A stretch of 64,000 nt of DNA from Tubiluchus corallicola. Taxonomy: Eukaryota > Priapulida > Priapulimorpha > Priapulimorphida > Tubiluchidae. The translations under genes were made by a program, and so were the position numbers. Each line of letters begins with the position of its first letter. The first letter of the stretch is position 1. The stretch is taken from positions 957,554 to 1,021,553 of the forward strand of contig JAQGDQ010000027.1 of NCBI GenBank assembly GCA_030141605.1, written 5' to 3'. The notes below the pieces were generated by a model. The model did no database searches. It saw only the letters and a list, made by a program, of their open reading frames with translations, and had not been told where the DNA came from. Positions 1-12,236 of this stretch are shown here, one piece after another.

Positions 1-1022
1 ACTGTCGCATAAGGGTCTGTTTAATCTCATGTTCTATTCCTCCTGGAATGCAGCATGCCGTGTAGCTTGTGAAAATAAATAACAAATCCACGCGTCTCAA
101 AATCGTGAGTTTCCTTTTTACAAATACTTAAGGTCTAATAAAACTAATAGTGTAACTCTTCTTGAATTTGCAGGCTTAGTGATAATTGTAGCAAATTGTT
201 ATTATTATTATGTCATCTACCATCAATACCTTAACCACTTCACCCATCTTTCATTGTACTAATCCTTCATCCAACCATAATTCCACTATCAGGTTTACAA
301 GCTTCTGCTCCTCTGCATCCCTGCATCTCTGCAGCCGGGTATTGCTGCATTTTCGTTATTGAACTTGTTATGTATATTGCTCGAGATGGGTGGATAAACT
401 ACTATACTACACTAATAGTTTATTTTCCCACACGGTGATAGGAGCCCGTACTTCTGATTTTGCAGAAGTGTAAAAGAACACTGCACAATTTCACGAGTGA
501 AGTTGAACTATAAGCCAGGCCAAACGGAAATGAAGACAGCCTTTGCGTAAAATGCCTACGTAGATTTGACCTTTATGTAAAATATCCATTTCTGGAAAGG
601 CCGTTGAAAATGTCTAATAAGTAAAAAAACAGATCTACAAGATATGACTATCCTGAAACATACACTTAAATGGCGGTTGTAAGAGTAGTTGAACAAAACA
701 GTTTGTGCCACCTTTGTCTCAAACAAAAACTGCATGCGATCATATACATAATAGATAATAAGTGTACACTATAAAAAATAAGTAAGTATAAAAAATAAGT
801 ACAATGTGGAAGACATCCTATAAATCATTTGCGCTACCTTAACATGAGATACATTAAACCTAGTGTTATTTTCCAACTGCCTTCAGTACTAACAACATGC
901 TAAATTACATGCATGTATGCAAACATGCAATATATTCCACATCGATTGAATAGCGTATGATTACCCTGCAAATTTTCAACATTCATACTTAAACTGGCTA
1001 TATATAGCAATGTTTTACTTAC
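1..1022. other. No recognised gene; flank of the LIM gene
   Basis: This should be intron or downstream sequence of the minus-strand LIM gene whose exon lies at 1023-1117. I looked on the minus strand for nebulin-like repeats, which follow the LIM domain in LASP proteins, and found none. A short minus-strand open stretch at the very edge (about 1-69) after an AG could be part of an exon, but I recognise nothing in it. Confidence 0.4.
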
Positions 1023-1117
1023 GTTTGACAGTAAGGAATTTTGTTGTATCCTTTCGCAGTTTTTATGTTTAAAGTCATGTTGCATTCTGTGCATCGAAAG
1101 CAAGCTTTATGGTACAC
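1023..1117 (-). CDS. Internal exon with the second half of a LIM domain (LASP/nebulin-type)
   Basis: The exon is bounded by an AG acceptor above 1117 and a GTAAGT donor below 1023; it is 95 nt, 31 codons plus two bases. It reads [17 protein letters not shown] and ends at PYCQT. This fits the C-terminal half of the single LIM domain of LASP-family proteins: HKACF, a C-x2-C pair, the MTLN motif, a KGY turn and PYC. The family binds actin and scaffolds cytoskeletal complexes. The first half of the LIM domain, expected on the minus strand at higher coordinates, was not found. The nebulin repeats and SH3 domain should lie left of the window. A LIM-nebulette or other nebulin-family member is equally possible; the LIM assignment is firm, the subfamily less so. 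Confidence 0.82.
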
Positions 1118-4100
1118 CTGAAAATTATTACGTAGATAAATAAATAAGTAGCATTACCCTCATGGCACAGTGAATCACACCTAACTGAATGTACAAATGG
1201 CGGAATGAAGCTACAATAATTAGTTTTCTTAAAGCCCAACTTCACTGAAAGGACGAAGTTGTAGCGAGGTTGATGGCTGAGCGAATGGGCACATGCGATT
1301 AAATGCAAGCAAATGGCGTATGGCCTCCTGGGTCACGTGCTGACTCGCTCGTGGTGGTATCATTCATGAATTTTGGTTGTTTGCCTCACGGAGGGATAAT
1401 GTTATATTTAAATGTAGCTGAGACAACTCTTTTGGTTCAGTGGATCATCTTAGAGGAATGTCCTTGATTGTCAGGCACCGACTATGCTACAAATATCCTC
1501 TTTTACCAGGCTCTGCTTTTAATGCTGCTTTCCAATTTACTTCGTGCCAGTGTGCACCAAAACTACCGAAAGGAAAAAAGTTTGGATGTGAACTAGGAAC
1601 CTTTTATTTACAAACCCAACGCCAGACAGCTCTATGCGAACGAACATGACAGAATTTACTACAGCTTTGGTAGCTCGCTTACTTACCAATCCAACATTGC
1701 TAAGTGTTAATGTACCTCTATATATAGCAATTAATTACTACCGATAGCAACAACTACTTGTGTTCTCTGAAAGCAACTATAGAAATTTATGGAGCGCTTG
1801 GGAGTCGGAGTCTGGTGATGCGGTGGCCTAAATTTAACTTACTATATGATTCATCTGTGATTCGCCGATTGATCACAAAATTGAACTATTTCCCAATGAC
1901 AGAATAATGATTAATGCATTAGAACACTAGCCAAAGATGCTACTTTTTGGTTTTATTTATCACCAAATATTTCCCTTTCTCCTAGTAGTGCAGTTTGATT
2001 TTATTAACTCCACTGACTGACCCTAAAAACCGTTCGTGAATTACACACACTGAATAATATGCATTCCCATTTTAATTATGTTTAAGATTTATGTCTGTGG
2101 TGTCTCAACAGTCAGCATACACTTTGATTTCTGGTTTTCTATTTAAGATTTTCGTCAAGGCAATTCTTCTTAATTAAATTTAAAACGCGTTATTATGGCG
2201 ACGGTACTAAAGTGACAAATCAGGTGCAACATCTCAACAACGCAAAGTAAAGTCTTGCCTCACTACTCGCAAACTTCTCAAAGCAAAATACCGCATCTGC
2301 CGCTGGACTGGTCCATGAGACTCTTTCTAGTGAACATTTGGACTTGACAGATTTAACATCCTACAATTTGTTGCAAGCAGACTAAAATTTATACAAAAAA
2401 ATCAAGACACCTTCAACCGTGTTTCATTAACTGGAAATAACAATTACAGTTTGTTCTACAAATGTGCAAACGCTTAACTGGAAATGCTTGCTGATCTTGG
2501 AAATGCATGCGTTCATCATTAGCAGAAATGTTTTATGGTGAAAATAAAGAAGCCTACCAGTGCAGTAGTTCTTTTCAGATTTTCGTTTAATTTGACGAAA
2601 TTAATTGCAAAGTATATTCGTTCACCTGTACCAAATTTTAAGCATTTTGCTTTGATGGCTAAAAAATATAAAGTGCATACTAACTTCTGAGACACCCTGT
2701 ATAGATTCGTTGTTATCGTGTGCAGTTATTGCAAAACAAATGTGCGTATCCTATGTAATTAGATATTGAATAGTTCGTGAAAATTCTGTTTGGAGACCCG
2801 GTGATCCGGGCAAATATACGTCAAAAACTGACCCGGGATCCTGTTAAAACTCTGATACTGTAAGCTCTTCCAGCGGACCAGAGCTGATCGAAAGAAGGAC
2901 GTCCAATTTTACCTATTTTTATGGTCAATATACACAGGGCACGGCTGTGGATGTGTTTTAGAAATGAGTCAAGTGAAACAATTAAAAAACATGAAGTGCA
3001 ACTTCAGGCTTCAGAAATGGCAAAGGTGGCATCTGAAAAAAAAGTAGCATTGATAAAAACGATCTTTTTAACGAAACTTGCTCCAATCAAGACGCCAGTT
3101 CTGCTCGAATAATTTTTAGCTAATCACTTGCGCTTAGTGACCCTTGATCCACCGAGTTTATTTTATATGTATACATAATTATACTATATGTACTTATATG
3201 CATCCATACACACACACACATATATATACATATGTATATGTTTCATGTTTGGGTTTTTCCGCTTGTCGATTGATCTATAACTGTGTCATGACTGCGCAAG
3301 CGTGGATTATCGCACGCATGACCACTTGAAACGGCTTCATATAAAACGGCTTAATAAAATACTACGATGGAAATATCTTTATAGATGGAACATTTTTCAT
3401 GTGTAGACCAATTCTGAATCCTCTAATAAGGTACTTTGTTTTTGCAAACTATAGAAATTTGTAGCAGCTGACACCAGTCCGTTAACAAGAGTATAATAAA
3501 GGCTAAATGACTACGATTGCATATTTGCCACAAATTTCTGTTTTATCCAGGTATTTCAACGTCAAGTTCTTCACTGGCTGGACGTATTTTGGCTTCTTTT
3601 ATCTATTTTTGGTGAAAATCTGTCTTATTTTCGCAAAAATTTGAGTGTATTTAATAATTTTGATTGTATGGTGCCAATAAAATAATGGGAGAAAGTAAAA
3701 ACAATAGTTCGTAACTAATTTAATTACGGTGTGTTTTATAATTTACATTAACTTCCTAATTTACCTTATCCAGATAGTTCAAGGTTTCCATTGGATAGAC
3801 AGTTTTGTCGCATTTCCCGCACTTCGTCATCTTGGCTTCTTTTTTGTAGTAATCAAAGTCCTCGCCACAAAACTTTACTCAAGCTTCACCCTTCTAGATA
3901 GTGCGCGGGGAAACGTTTTACATGTTGCCATTCTTCATTTTTCGTGTCGTGTGCAAAAGTAAGGCGATGCCTCTCCAAAACGGGCAGACAGGACTTTATA
4001 TCATCCAGGAGTGGGAGATGCTATTTCGGTAATTCAGAAAAGCGAATGAAGCTGAACTAATGAAGCATAACCCGATAAAGCCCAGGATGAGTAACTATAG

Positions 4101-4900
4101 AAGCAAAACACACCATTCACAGTATGTACCCACTATCCTAAGAACGTGTGGAGTTACTAAAGGCCCCTCTCAATAGTCTTCTAAAGGGGCTTTGGAGTTA
4201 CATATGTGCAGGACAACGCCATTCCTATAAATGAGGTGGCATGAGAACAAACTGCTATACACCTGGATTTTTATAATCGATAAATAAGAACGGTAACTAA
4301 ATCGACCTGGTTTTAATTTTACTTATGAAGTGTTGTGTATGTTGTATACATATTTTTGTGTATTTGTTAATTGTAATTTTGCTCTAGGAGGTGCTTTGTT
4401 AGGTTCTATGATCTTGTTTTGATCCTGAAACGTTAGATTTGTGAAATAAATCATGTCACTTCTTATATAGGTGCTAGTGTTTTCTTTTTGACTAAACTTC
4501 GTTTTAGCAAAAAATCGATAAAAAATTAATTCACTTTTCAAGGGAGAATAAAAGGGGAATTTTAATGTATGTCTCAAAAACTTTCCATACAAAGTTATAA
4601 TTGCTTAGTATCGCGTTTGCCTATTGCCTAACTTTCACTGTTAATACTGGCACATCACATCTTTAGACCAGCATATTCACCTTTGTATAGTACTCGTATT
4701 CTGGCAGCCGTATGGTCGTGAACATACAAGCTCGCTCAGTGAGTAAGTTTATTCTTCATCGTATTAACTTTTTTTGGATTTTTTTGATAAACTGACCTAA
4801 CACATTAATCATTTACAGCATTCTCTTTAGAAATGGTTTATTTTGTAAGTTACTTCTTCCCTAATGCCTTCATGCCAAACTTTGTAACACTTCGTATTTG
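1118..4900. other. No recognised gene; probable LIM-gene intron and flank
   Basis: AT-rich sequence with no exon I can support on either strand. It contains a mixed CA/TA microsatellite at about 3207-3240. The N-terminal LIM exon of the gene at 1023-1117 should lie somewhere to the right on the minus strand, but I could not find its C-x2-C pair here. Short open frames show no family motifs or splice context. Confidence 0.4.
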
Positions 4901-7500
4901 TTTGTTTATTAAACAACTCACTGAAGCAGTGTCCGACTTTACCGAAAGGCCTAGGCTAATGTCGGACAAATGAATTTGTGTGTCCGACTTTAGCCTGAAG
5001 TAATTGGTTATGTAGGTAAATAACATAGATTTAATTTTGGCCATGTGAGTCAAAATGTAAAAGTAGCATGATCGTTGTTTGTTTTAGAAACATGAGGAGA
5101 AACCGTTATCAAAATAGATGGAAAGAAAAGATGCTGCAAACATAAAAAACTTAAAGAATAAGAGATGAAAAAGAGGAAAACTGACCAAATGCAATCTGCC
5201 ATCAAATCTAATCTAATTTATACACACACACACACGCGCACGCGCGCACACATACTGGCGCACGTATAGGCATAGCCGCATATGCATAAATCTGCCTGTG
5301 ATGGTTCGGGTTAGAAGAGCCACAGGTACCCGAAAACCACCTTTTGACGTAGCGTGTGCCGAAAGGTGTACGCTAATTTTAAGATATGTTCATAAACTGT
5401 TCATGGGAATAAATATTCTGTTCGTAGTTTTCCTAAATAATACGCGGGTTGTTTTCTTTTCATTGGTTAACGACATTTTACCCGACTCTCAATAAACAAG
5501 TAAAGACATGTAACAACAAATTTGATAAGATTCCAAATATTCAAAAAAAAATGACAATGAGCATCAATGTACAAAAAAGGAAAATCCTTTTCCCAGAATA
5601 CTGGCGATCTACCCGGGGGTTTGCTGAGTGTTCACTGGCGGTACAACAGTCCACACTGGCAGTCACAGATTACAGATTTCTTGCATGACAGTGTCGCACA
5701 GACAACGTTCTCGACATGGTAAACAATTTAACGTCTACGTGAAGATAATAAGATCCCCATACGGCGATGGAAACAGCCATCACACTCCTCAAGTGAAACT
5801 GACCACTTTACAGTCTACCATCCATGTGGTGTTAACCCAGTAAATGGCAGTTAGCAGTAGGTGATTTACGATAGTAATAACATGATTAGAAGTATACCGT
5901 TACGTCTTTCTGCTAACGTCTCCTCGGGTCCGTGAAACTTGAACCGGAACTCGGGGACCACATCACATGTCTTGACATCAAACTGAGACAGGATACAAGA
6001 CGGAAGGTACTTAACGTGTAGAGGTACCTCCGTTTAACACAGGAAAAACCACTCTCTACTGCTAAGTGGCATAGAATCGGCAGGTAAAAAAAATCTAGGT
6101 CACACTGCTCACGTGAACGTTTGGCTTCAGTGATTTAACGTTAAGGTAAAGATCTTCCTCTACGATGGAGTACTCGTGTAGCCACCCAAAATGCGATTTT
6201 GTAGAACATCAGATTAAATTAAAAATGCAAAAGAAAAGTAAATTTTATCTCTTCATCATCAGCCTAGCCTATGAATGTAAACAAATAATGTGCACGGCTG
6301 TTATGCTAGTGATTCCCTACATTACCATACTGGACCATCACATTGCCCAACCTCTCCCATACGACAACAGCAGAGTTTTATATACGGCACAGTAAATTCA
6401 CGGCAAATTATGCAAGCTTTTATGTCTTTTACTAACTCAATGCAGAACTTAGACAAAAATTATCAGTTTTAAAAATCATAATAAACTCAAAGTGCACAAG
6501 ATAATAAGTTTATGCTTCAGCGTTGGCGTATAATACCTGGCCACGTAACAAAAACTTGTCAAGCTGATTTGTATTGATTCCGTAGAGGGTACTCAAAGGG
6601 GAGACGGTGATTTCGGGAATTAAACCGAACTGAAAATGGATAAGATTTGCAGATTTACCTTACCATGTGATGACCGTATTCAAGTTTGCATGCTGTGTTT
6701 TTTTCGGCAGCTATAAACAAAACTGTCAGTCAGTATCTGCTGGTGTCCGACATTACCCCATTTTTTGAAATGACCTAGGAAAGTATAAAGGAAAACCGGA
6801 CGATTGTGTCAACATTAGTTCAGAATAAAGAATACCCTAAAATAACGAAAGCTACAATAACTTTTTTCAATCAAAACTTAGATAAAATAATAATTACCTC
6901 GGATACCCAAATTCTGTTAAACTTTCAAAGCTACGCGCGGCTCAGGGAATCTACTAAGATTGGCAACGGCGCCTTTTGTCGCATGTGCGTGGCCGACAAA
7001 TAGAAGGCGGTACCGTGATAGCCATGATCATGAATTGCAGTTAGTTTCTGGCGTCATATAACGTAGAGCCCATTTTCGTGGCACACGCGTTTAAGCAGTA
7101 CTCTAACACCTACGCCTACAGCCTACCATTGCACAAACTGTGGTTAGTTTCTGACGTAGGCAATAGCTGTATTCGGTTACAGTTAATAATTTTTTTAAGC
7201 TAATTATTCAAATATACGAAACAATTGCTAACTTTCATAGGCAAGAAAATGTAAATCTGGGATAGTAAATTAAAATGAGATTGAGTCTAAACAATCGTCC
7301 GGTTTTCCTTTTGTTATAATCTCGGTATTTTACATTTCACGCACCACTCGCTTTCCTGTTTTCCCAAATTCCTTAACAATAGAGTTTTAGTTTATCAAAT
7401 GATTTCAAGAAAATCGTAAGAATGTGGATAGAAACCTGAAAAAAGCCAATTTTGTCCGACTCTACCCCATTTTCCCTATGTGCTGAACCGTTTACGCAGC
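4900..7500. repeat. Block with a recurring TGTCCGAC motif and an inverted-repeat pair
   Basis: The motif TGTCCGAC followed by a T/A-rich TTACC-like stretch recurs at about 4930, 4980, 6745 and 7455, with an opposite-strand match at about 4962. At 6745 and 7455 the match extends into CCCCATTTT. Separately, the segment AAGGAAAACCGGACGATTGT near 6789-6808 recurs as its reverse complement near 7293-7313, about 490 bp away. This looks like terminal and subterminal repeats of an unassigned DNA transposon or several nested copies. No transposase frame was recognised. A CA/CG microsatellite sits at 5222-5252. Confidence 0.45.
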
Positions 7501-8370
7501 AATACGAGGACCTCAGTCGCTTATCTATCAATTGTTCTCAGTAAAATGAACATTTGGTGTGTCTAGATGATCCCATTTTGTGATCTCCGCCCGTGACGGA
7601 TGCCACCTAGGGCGCAGGCCTCAGAGGGGCACAACACTGAGCGTTGGAGAGTCACAGCTTTATACAGATTATAGTTTCATGGAAAAAACAACAGTTTCTT
7701 CTTTAATTTGTTGAATTGGGTGATAAAAGTTGCAACAAACGAATAAAGGGAATGAAACTGAAATGCAATTTACATAGGGCACTTTTAAATCAGTTGTCTT
7801 TTTACCATTCTGATGTTTTCCAAGTCGGTGAGTAAAATTTCATTTTTTATTTGGGGCATCTAGAACTTATAGATCAAACCAAGAATTTCACTCAAGCGCT
7901 TGGTTTACCTGGAATTTCTATAATTTTGCATTGCAAGCGAAATCTGATGTCACGTTTTTTTAAGTGAAAGCTCATAAATTTGCCCAAACTTAAAAGTACC
8001 GGGCACTTGCGGCCACTGCCTTAGTTGATATCACATTTCCAATATTGCTTTTGTATTGGCAGTATTAGCATCTTGTATTAGTCATTCTTGCAATTTAAGG
8101 TAAATTTTTGCAGTTTAATGGTTTAGGTTCTTTATTTTTTCTACGTGTTCGAATATGTTTTTAAAAATCGAAGTCAACATATATCATTACAGGCAGGGGC
8201 AAGGAGTGCAATGAGTACCTGGCCTCACCTAGGTAGGCCTAGTCTACGTAGACTACGCCACCCATTTTTGCAATGACAAATACTATATTTTTTGTTGGGT
8301 TAATCTGAGATAACATTAATGTTCATAAGGTCCTTACGATATTTACGTGCACCACGCGGCACTTCCTGCT

Positions 8371-8435
8371 CAGTTCAATGTTAACAAAATACTTGGGCCT
8401 GAGTCAAGCACAAGTATTTTGTCAACATTGAACTG
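8371..8435. repeat. Hairpin: 25-bp arms, 15-nt loop
   Basis: Positions 8371-8395 and 8411-8435 are reverse complements except for one position, which would be a G-U pair in one RNA strand. The loop is 8396-8410. The stem is much longer than expected by chance and is of pre-miRNA size. It could be a microRNA precursor, an end-to-end MITE remnant or simply an inverted repeat. It lies in an apparently gene-free stretch. Confidence 0.6.
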
Positions 8436-11336
8436 TAAATGATTTCACACCGTTAAAACTGTAATTTTAGCTATAATTATTAGGTTAACAACGCTTTTGT
8501 AATTTTAACTGTAAAAATTAGAAACCTAACCTAAATAACTAACTCTTTACAGCTGATTTGCTGTCGATACCTTATCATTTAATTTAGCAATTTAATCATT
8601 TAAAATAGCTTATCATTTAATGTAGTCGATTAATTTAGCAAACGTAAGTTGCCGAAATACAAAGCAAATGGAATTCGTACAGCCTTATTTTATTTTTACG
8701 TTTTCTAAAGTCGAAACCTTAAGAAAATAAAACCAACGGCGCGTTCAGACTAGCGAGTATTCTGACAGCAAACTCGCAAGTGTGAACTGTTTCGCAAGTT
8801 ACCCTGGACAAGTTATTTTGAATTCTCCGACAGTTACTGTGAAAAGTTCACTTCTTGCAGCGAATAGAGAAATGAGCGCCAGCTAATACTTACTGTCGGA
8901 GAGTAACTCGCATCAAGTTATGCTCTCTAATCTGAACATGCTTGAGTATCGAAAAATAGGACATGTCAGACAGAGTTACAAAAGCGAATAAATGAGAGCA
9001 CAGAGACATGAGAAAAAGATTAGCAATAAAAAGCGTACAGAGAAAAGATGAAAGTTCTGCAAGATAAACAGCGAAGTAAAAAAGTGAAACTGGTTTAAAT
9101 AAAACATTAAAAGAAGCAAGATTAAGAAAGTACATAAACATAATAAGGAAAAGAACAGTAACTCACATGATTCAACAAAAAGGAAAAAGATGAAAAGAAT
9201 TAGAAATACTAGACAAAACAGAAAAGAGAACCTTGGTGAAGAGGATAGAAGTTATGAATATGTATGCACATATATAAAACAGCCAGCAGGACCTACCTCA
9301 TAATAAATTATTATATTACATATAATATTTAGGCAAAAGTGTATCATTCTTTTCTAAGAAATATCCTGGAAATGGGTATGTGGGTCACAGTTTTTAAGTG
9401 GGGTCATATGGGTGAGCGTCAGAAACACGATCCATGTGGTCAGGTAAAAAATAAATAGTAACATTTTTCTAACTTTCGAAATTTACTATTTTAAGTGAAA
9501 CCTAGAAAAAATAAACTGTCTATAGAACACAACATCGCTGAAGTTTACAGTTCCCTACACATAAGTTTGCGAAATGGATTAGGATTACGGTAAGGATTGG
9601 ATTAGTGTATTTAAATTGTATTGGATTAGGGTATTTAAATTGTGTTGGGTCAGGGTACTTAAATTGTGTGGGGAATTGTAAACTCATTCCTACAACTTTA
9701 ATTTTATGACTGTAATTGAAATCTAATTCATGATATATCACCCAGAAGTTGCTTATTTTGCTGTATGAACAGTTAAGCATAATGCTAAGTAATGTAACTA
9801 CATGATGTTCGGAGCTTTTGGGACACACTTTAACTTACCCTCGTGTTATCTTTTAAAGCACACTTCGGTTAGCTCTGTTTGAAATTCTGCTACATTACAA
9901 GTTATAGCTTTAATACAAAATGTTCAATGGTCTAACATAAAACTTGTGCATGTATGTTTGAACTAATTCCAACTTTGTATTAAATTAAAAGTATAAACTT
10001 CACTGTGTAAGCAAGCTCATTAATAAAGTAATTAGACTTTCTGTTAACATTTTCAGCAGTACAACTTGGTTAATGTCTAACACAACATACTGCTTAGGAC
10101 TATTGAGCATGCTGTCCAATGAATAACAGCAAAAAAATTTTACCTAGAGCAACTGTACTCAAGTTTGCTTACACTTGGTAGGCCAAAAGTTAGGGCCATA
10201 GAGCTTTGATACGATACACTGGAAAATAATAAAGTGTGCAAAGAACAAGAAAAAAATTACATTTTCTTATAATTTCTTTTTTAATTAATAGGCTGAATTT
10301 TGATTTAAGTGTATGCTAGAAAATGAACCACCAATTTGCTAATGTTAAATGCAAGAAACTTTCATCTAAATACCACAAAACAACGGCATGTGGTACTCTC
10401 AAAAATTTACTTTGAACATAATAGATTGGATAGAACAAAATGAATATTTCTTTTGAAAATGTGTTACAACAGTATGCAATACCTTGTTAGATGACGAAGT
10501 CAATGTTCGAACTGTAAATTTTGTGTATTGCCAAAGCAGATAGAAGGGCAAACAATGTAAATTTTAGGTTTCAATATATAGTATTTAGGCTTGGTAATCA
10601 GTCTGGATACCTAAAATTTTATAAAAAACATTAGTATAGGTGTTACTCCCCATTTTATAGTAATATGTCGTTATTTGAAATAAAATACAAATATGTGTTG
10701 GTCCTCTGGATTAGCCATATTCTTGTAAAAACAAGATATTTTTTCAACTGTAACAAAAATGAGACAAAAATGATACACCATTTTGCTAATGTTAAATGCA
10801 AGGAACTTTTCTATCTAAATACCACAAAAGAAGGCATGAGGAGAGGCAAAAACATTGCTTAATCACATTTTAAGTTACGATGTACCGTTTATGTGTAATT
10901 TTTTTGACAAATTTTCTCTTGTAAAATAATAATACTCTCACGACATTTAAAAACAATTTGCAAGTACTACGCACAAGTCTCTTTTTCCAATTCTGACACC
11001 ATATGCATGGTGATCACATGAACTAAATCAGAAATTGACAAGGTACATTTTCTAATTGTTACATTTTAGAATTTAGTTTATTTCTCCAAATTTTGTTGTA
11101 AGGCATTTTACAAAGTTTTGCGAAACAGCTATAAGTTTAGCCAGAAGTACAATTTCAGTTTGTCACAGCTACTTACAGAGCATCTACTACCTAAAATAAG
11201 CATGGTATAAGTTGCAAAATATGCTGTGCATATTAAATTATTATCAAATGACAATCCCTTCCAAATTAAGCATGAAATTAACATGACATTGTATCTTGAA
11301 TGTATTAAAACTGTTCAATGTTTACCACAATTAATT
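8436..11336. other. No recognised gene; local duplications only
   Basis: AT-rich intergenic sequence. A short imperfect tandem of a roughly 28-bp unit (GGATTAGGGTATTTAAATTG-like) lies at about 9593-9672. A segment at about 10322-10379 recurs imperfectly at about 10768-10829 in the same orientation. I see no coding exons. The right end would contain the 3' UTR of the minus-strand TMBIM6 gene. Confidence 0.4.
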
Positions 11337-11342
11337 TTTATT
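11337..11342 (-). promoter_or_regulatory. Candidate poly(A) signal for TMBIM6
   Basis: AATAAA on the minus strand about 180 nt below the TMBIM6 stop codon. It is the first clear hexamer I noticed downstream of the gene. In sequence this AT-rich the motif is common, so the assignment is tentative. Confidence 0.35.
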
Positions 11343-11522
11343 ATGTGCATTGAAGTTTTTCATATCATATTACAAGAGCACTTCTAATCGTTTTTAAGTC
11401 TGAATATATAACATAAGCTACATAACATATCTGAAACAATTAAACATTAATTAGCAGCAAAATTTAAGACAATTTTTATACTAGAATAGAAATCATAATA
11501 TGAGGAATAATTTTAATGAAAT

Positions 11523-12236
11523 TTAGTCTTTCTTTTTGCGACTGTTGTTATCTTTCTGAGCCAGAATGATAAGAAGATGTCGAAAAATGTTTACAAAATC
11601 TAGAAAAAGGTCAAGACAGTGCCAAATATAATCCCCATCTCCACGGCGTTTCTTCTCGATGATGGCTTGTGTATCGTATAAAACAAAGGCACACATAACA
11701 GCAAGACCAATGTACAAATTCACCTGAAACAACATCTGTGACTGAAAAAACAGATTAAGCATGGACGCCAACATCAGGTACGAGAGTGCCGACATAAGAA
11801 TACCTCCTAAATACAGCCATTTCCTCTGATCAGCATAAAGAGCACTCAGTGTGAAACATCCAAAGATAACGCAAGTACCAAGAAATGCAGTAGGAATAAT
11901 GGTCGGATTTATGTGAATAGCCAAATCAAGCAGTGGTCCCATGCTAAGTCCCGTCATCAGTCCAAATCCTATCAGATAGCCAAATCTGAGTTTTTGCTTG
12001 GATGCGGGCTCCGGAGGTGTAGCTACAATCAAAATCAACAATCCAATGGAAGCAATGCTTGTTAAAAAACTTCCTCGCAGCCACTCTGTGACAACATGGA
12101 CATATCCTCCAGCAGCAGCAGCCAACATACACATTGCCAAGCAAGTGTACACATTTTTCAGATGTGATTTCACGGGCTTTTCTAGTTTTTCACCAAGAGA
12201 GTTAAAAAATTTATCAAACTGCGTTTGATTTGCCAT
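11523..12236 (-). CDS. TMBIM6: Bax inhibitor 1 / TMBIM6, intact and intronless
   Basis: TMBIM6 is an ER-membrane channel-like protein of the BI-1 (UPF0005) family that limits ER calcium load and stress-induced death. The frame encodes 237 residues from MANQTQFDKFFNSLG to a lysine-rich KKKD tail, which is the usual animal length. Six or seven hydrophobic segments follow a short N-terminus, and the signature DTQAIIEKKRRGDGDYI precedes the last hydrophobic stretch (LDLFLDFVNIFRHLLIILAQ). The basic cytosolic tail is typical. The frame extends 35 codons upstream to an ATG at 12341, but that stretch is unlike the family and MANQ matches where the family begins, so I take 12236 as the start. No intron interrupts the coding region, unlike vertebrate orthologues, which suggests intron loss or a retrocopy. 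There are no disabling mutations. Confidence 0.96.
   Translation of the reverse strand: MANQTQFDKFFNSLGEKLEKPVKSHLKNVYTCLAMCMLAAAAGGYVHVVTEWLRGSFLTSIASIGLLILIVATPPEPASKQKLRFGYLIGFGLMTGLSMGPLLDLAIHINPTIIPTAFLGTCVIFGCFTLSALYADQRKWLYLGGILMSALSYLMLASMLNLFFQSQMLFQVNLYIGLAVMCAFVLYDTQAIIEKKRRGDGDYIWHCLDLFLDFVNIFRHLLIILAQKDNNSRKKKD

Noticed and set aside
2150-2185. Minus-strand NCLDEN stretch as the first LIM exon of the LASP-like gene
   Set aside because: No C-x2-C pair, no start codon or donor in place; a short chance match.
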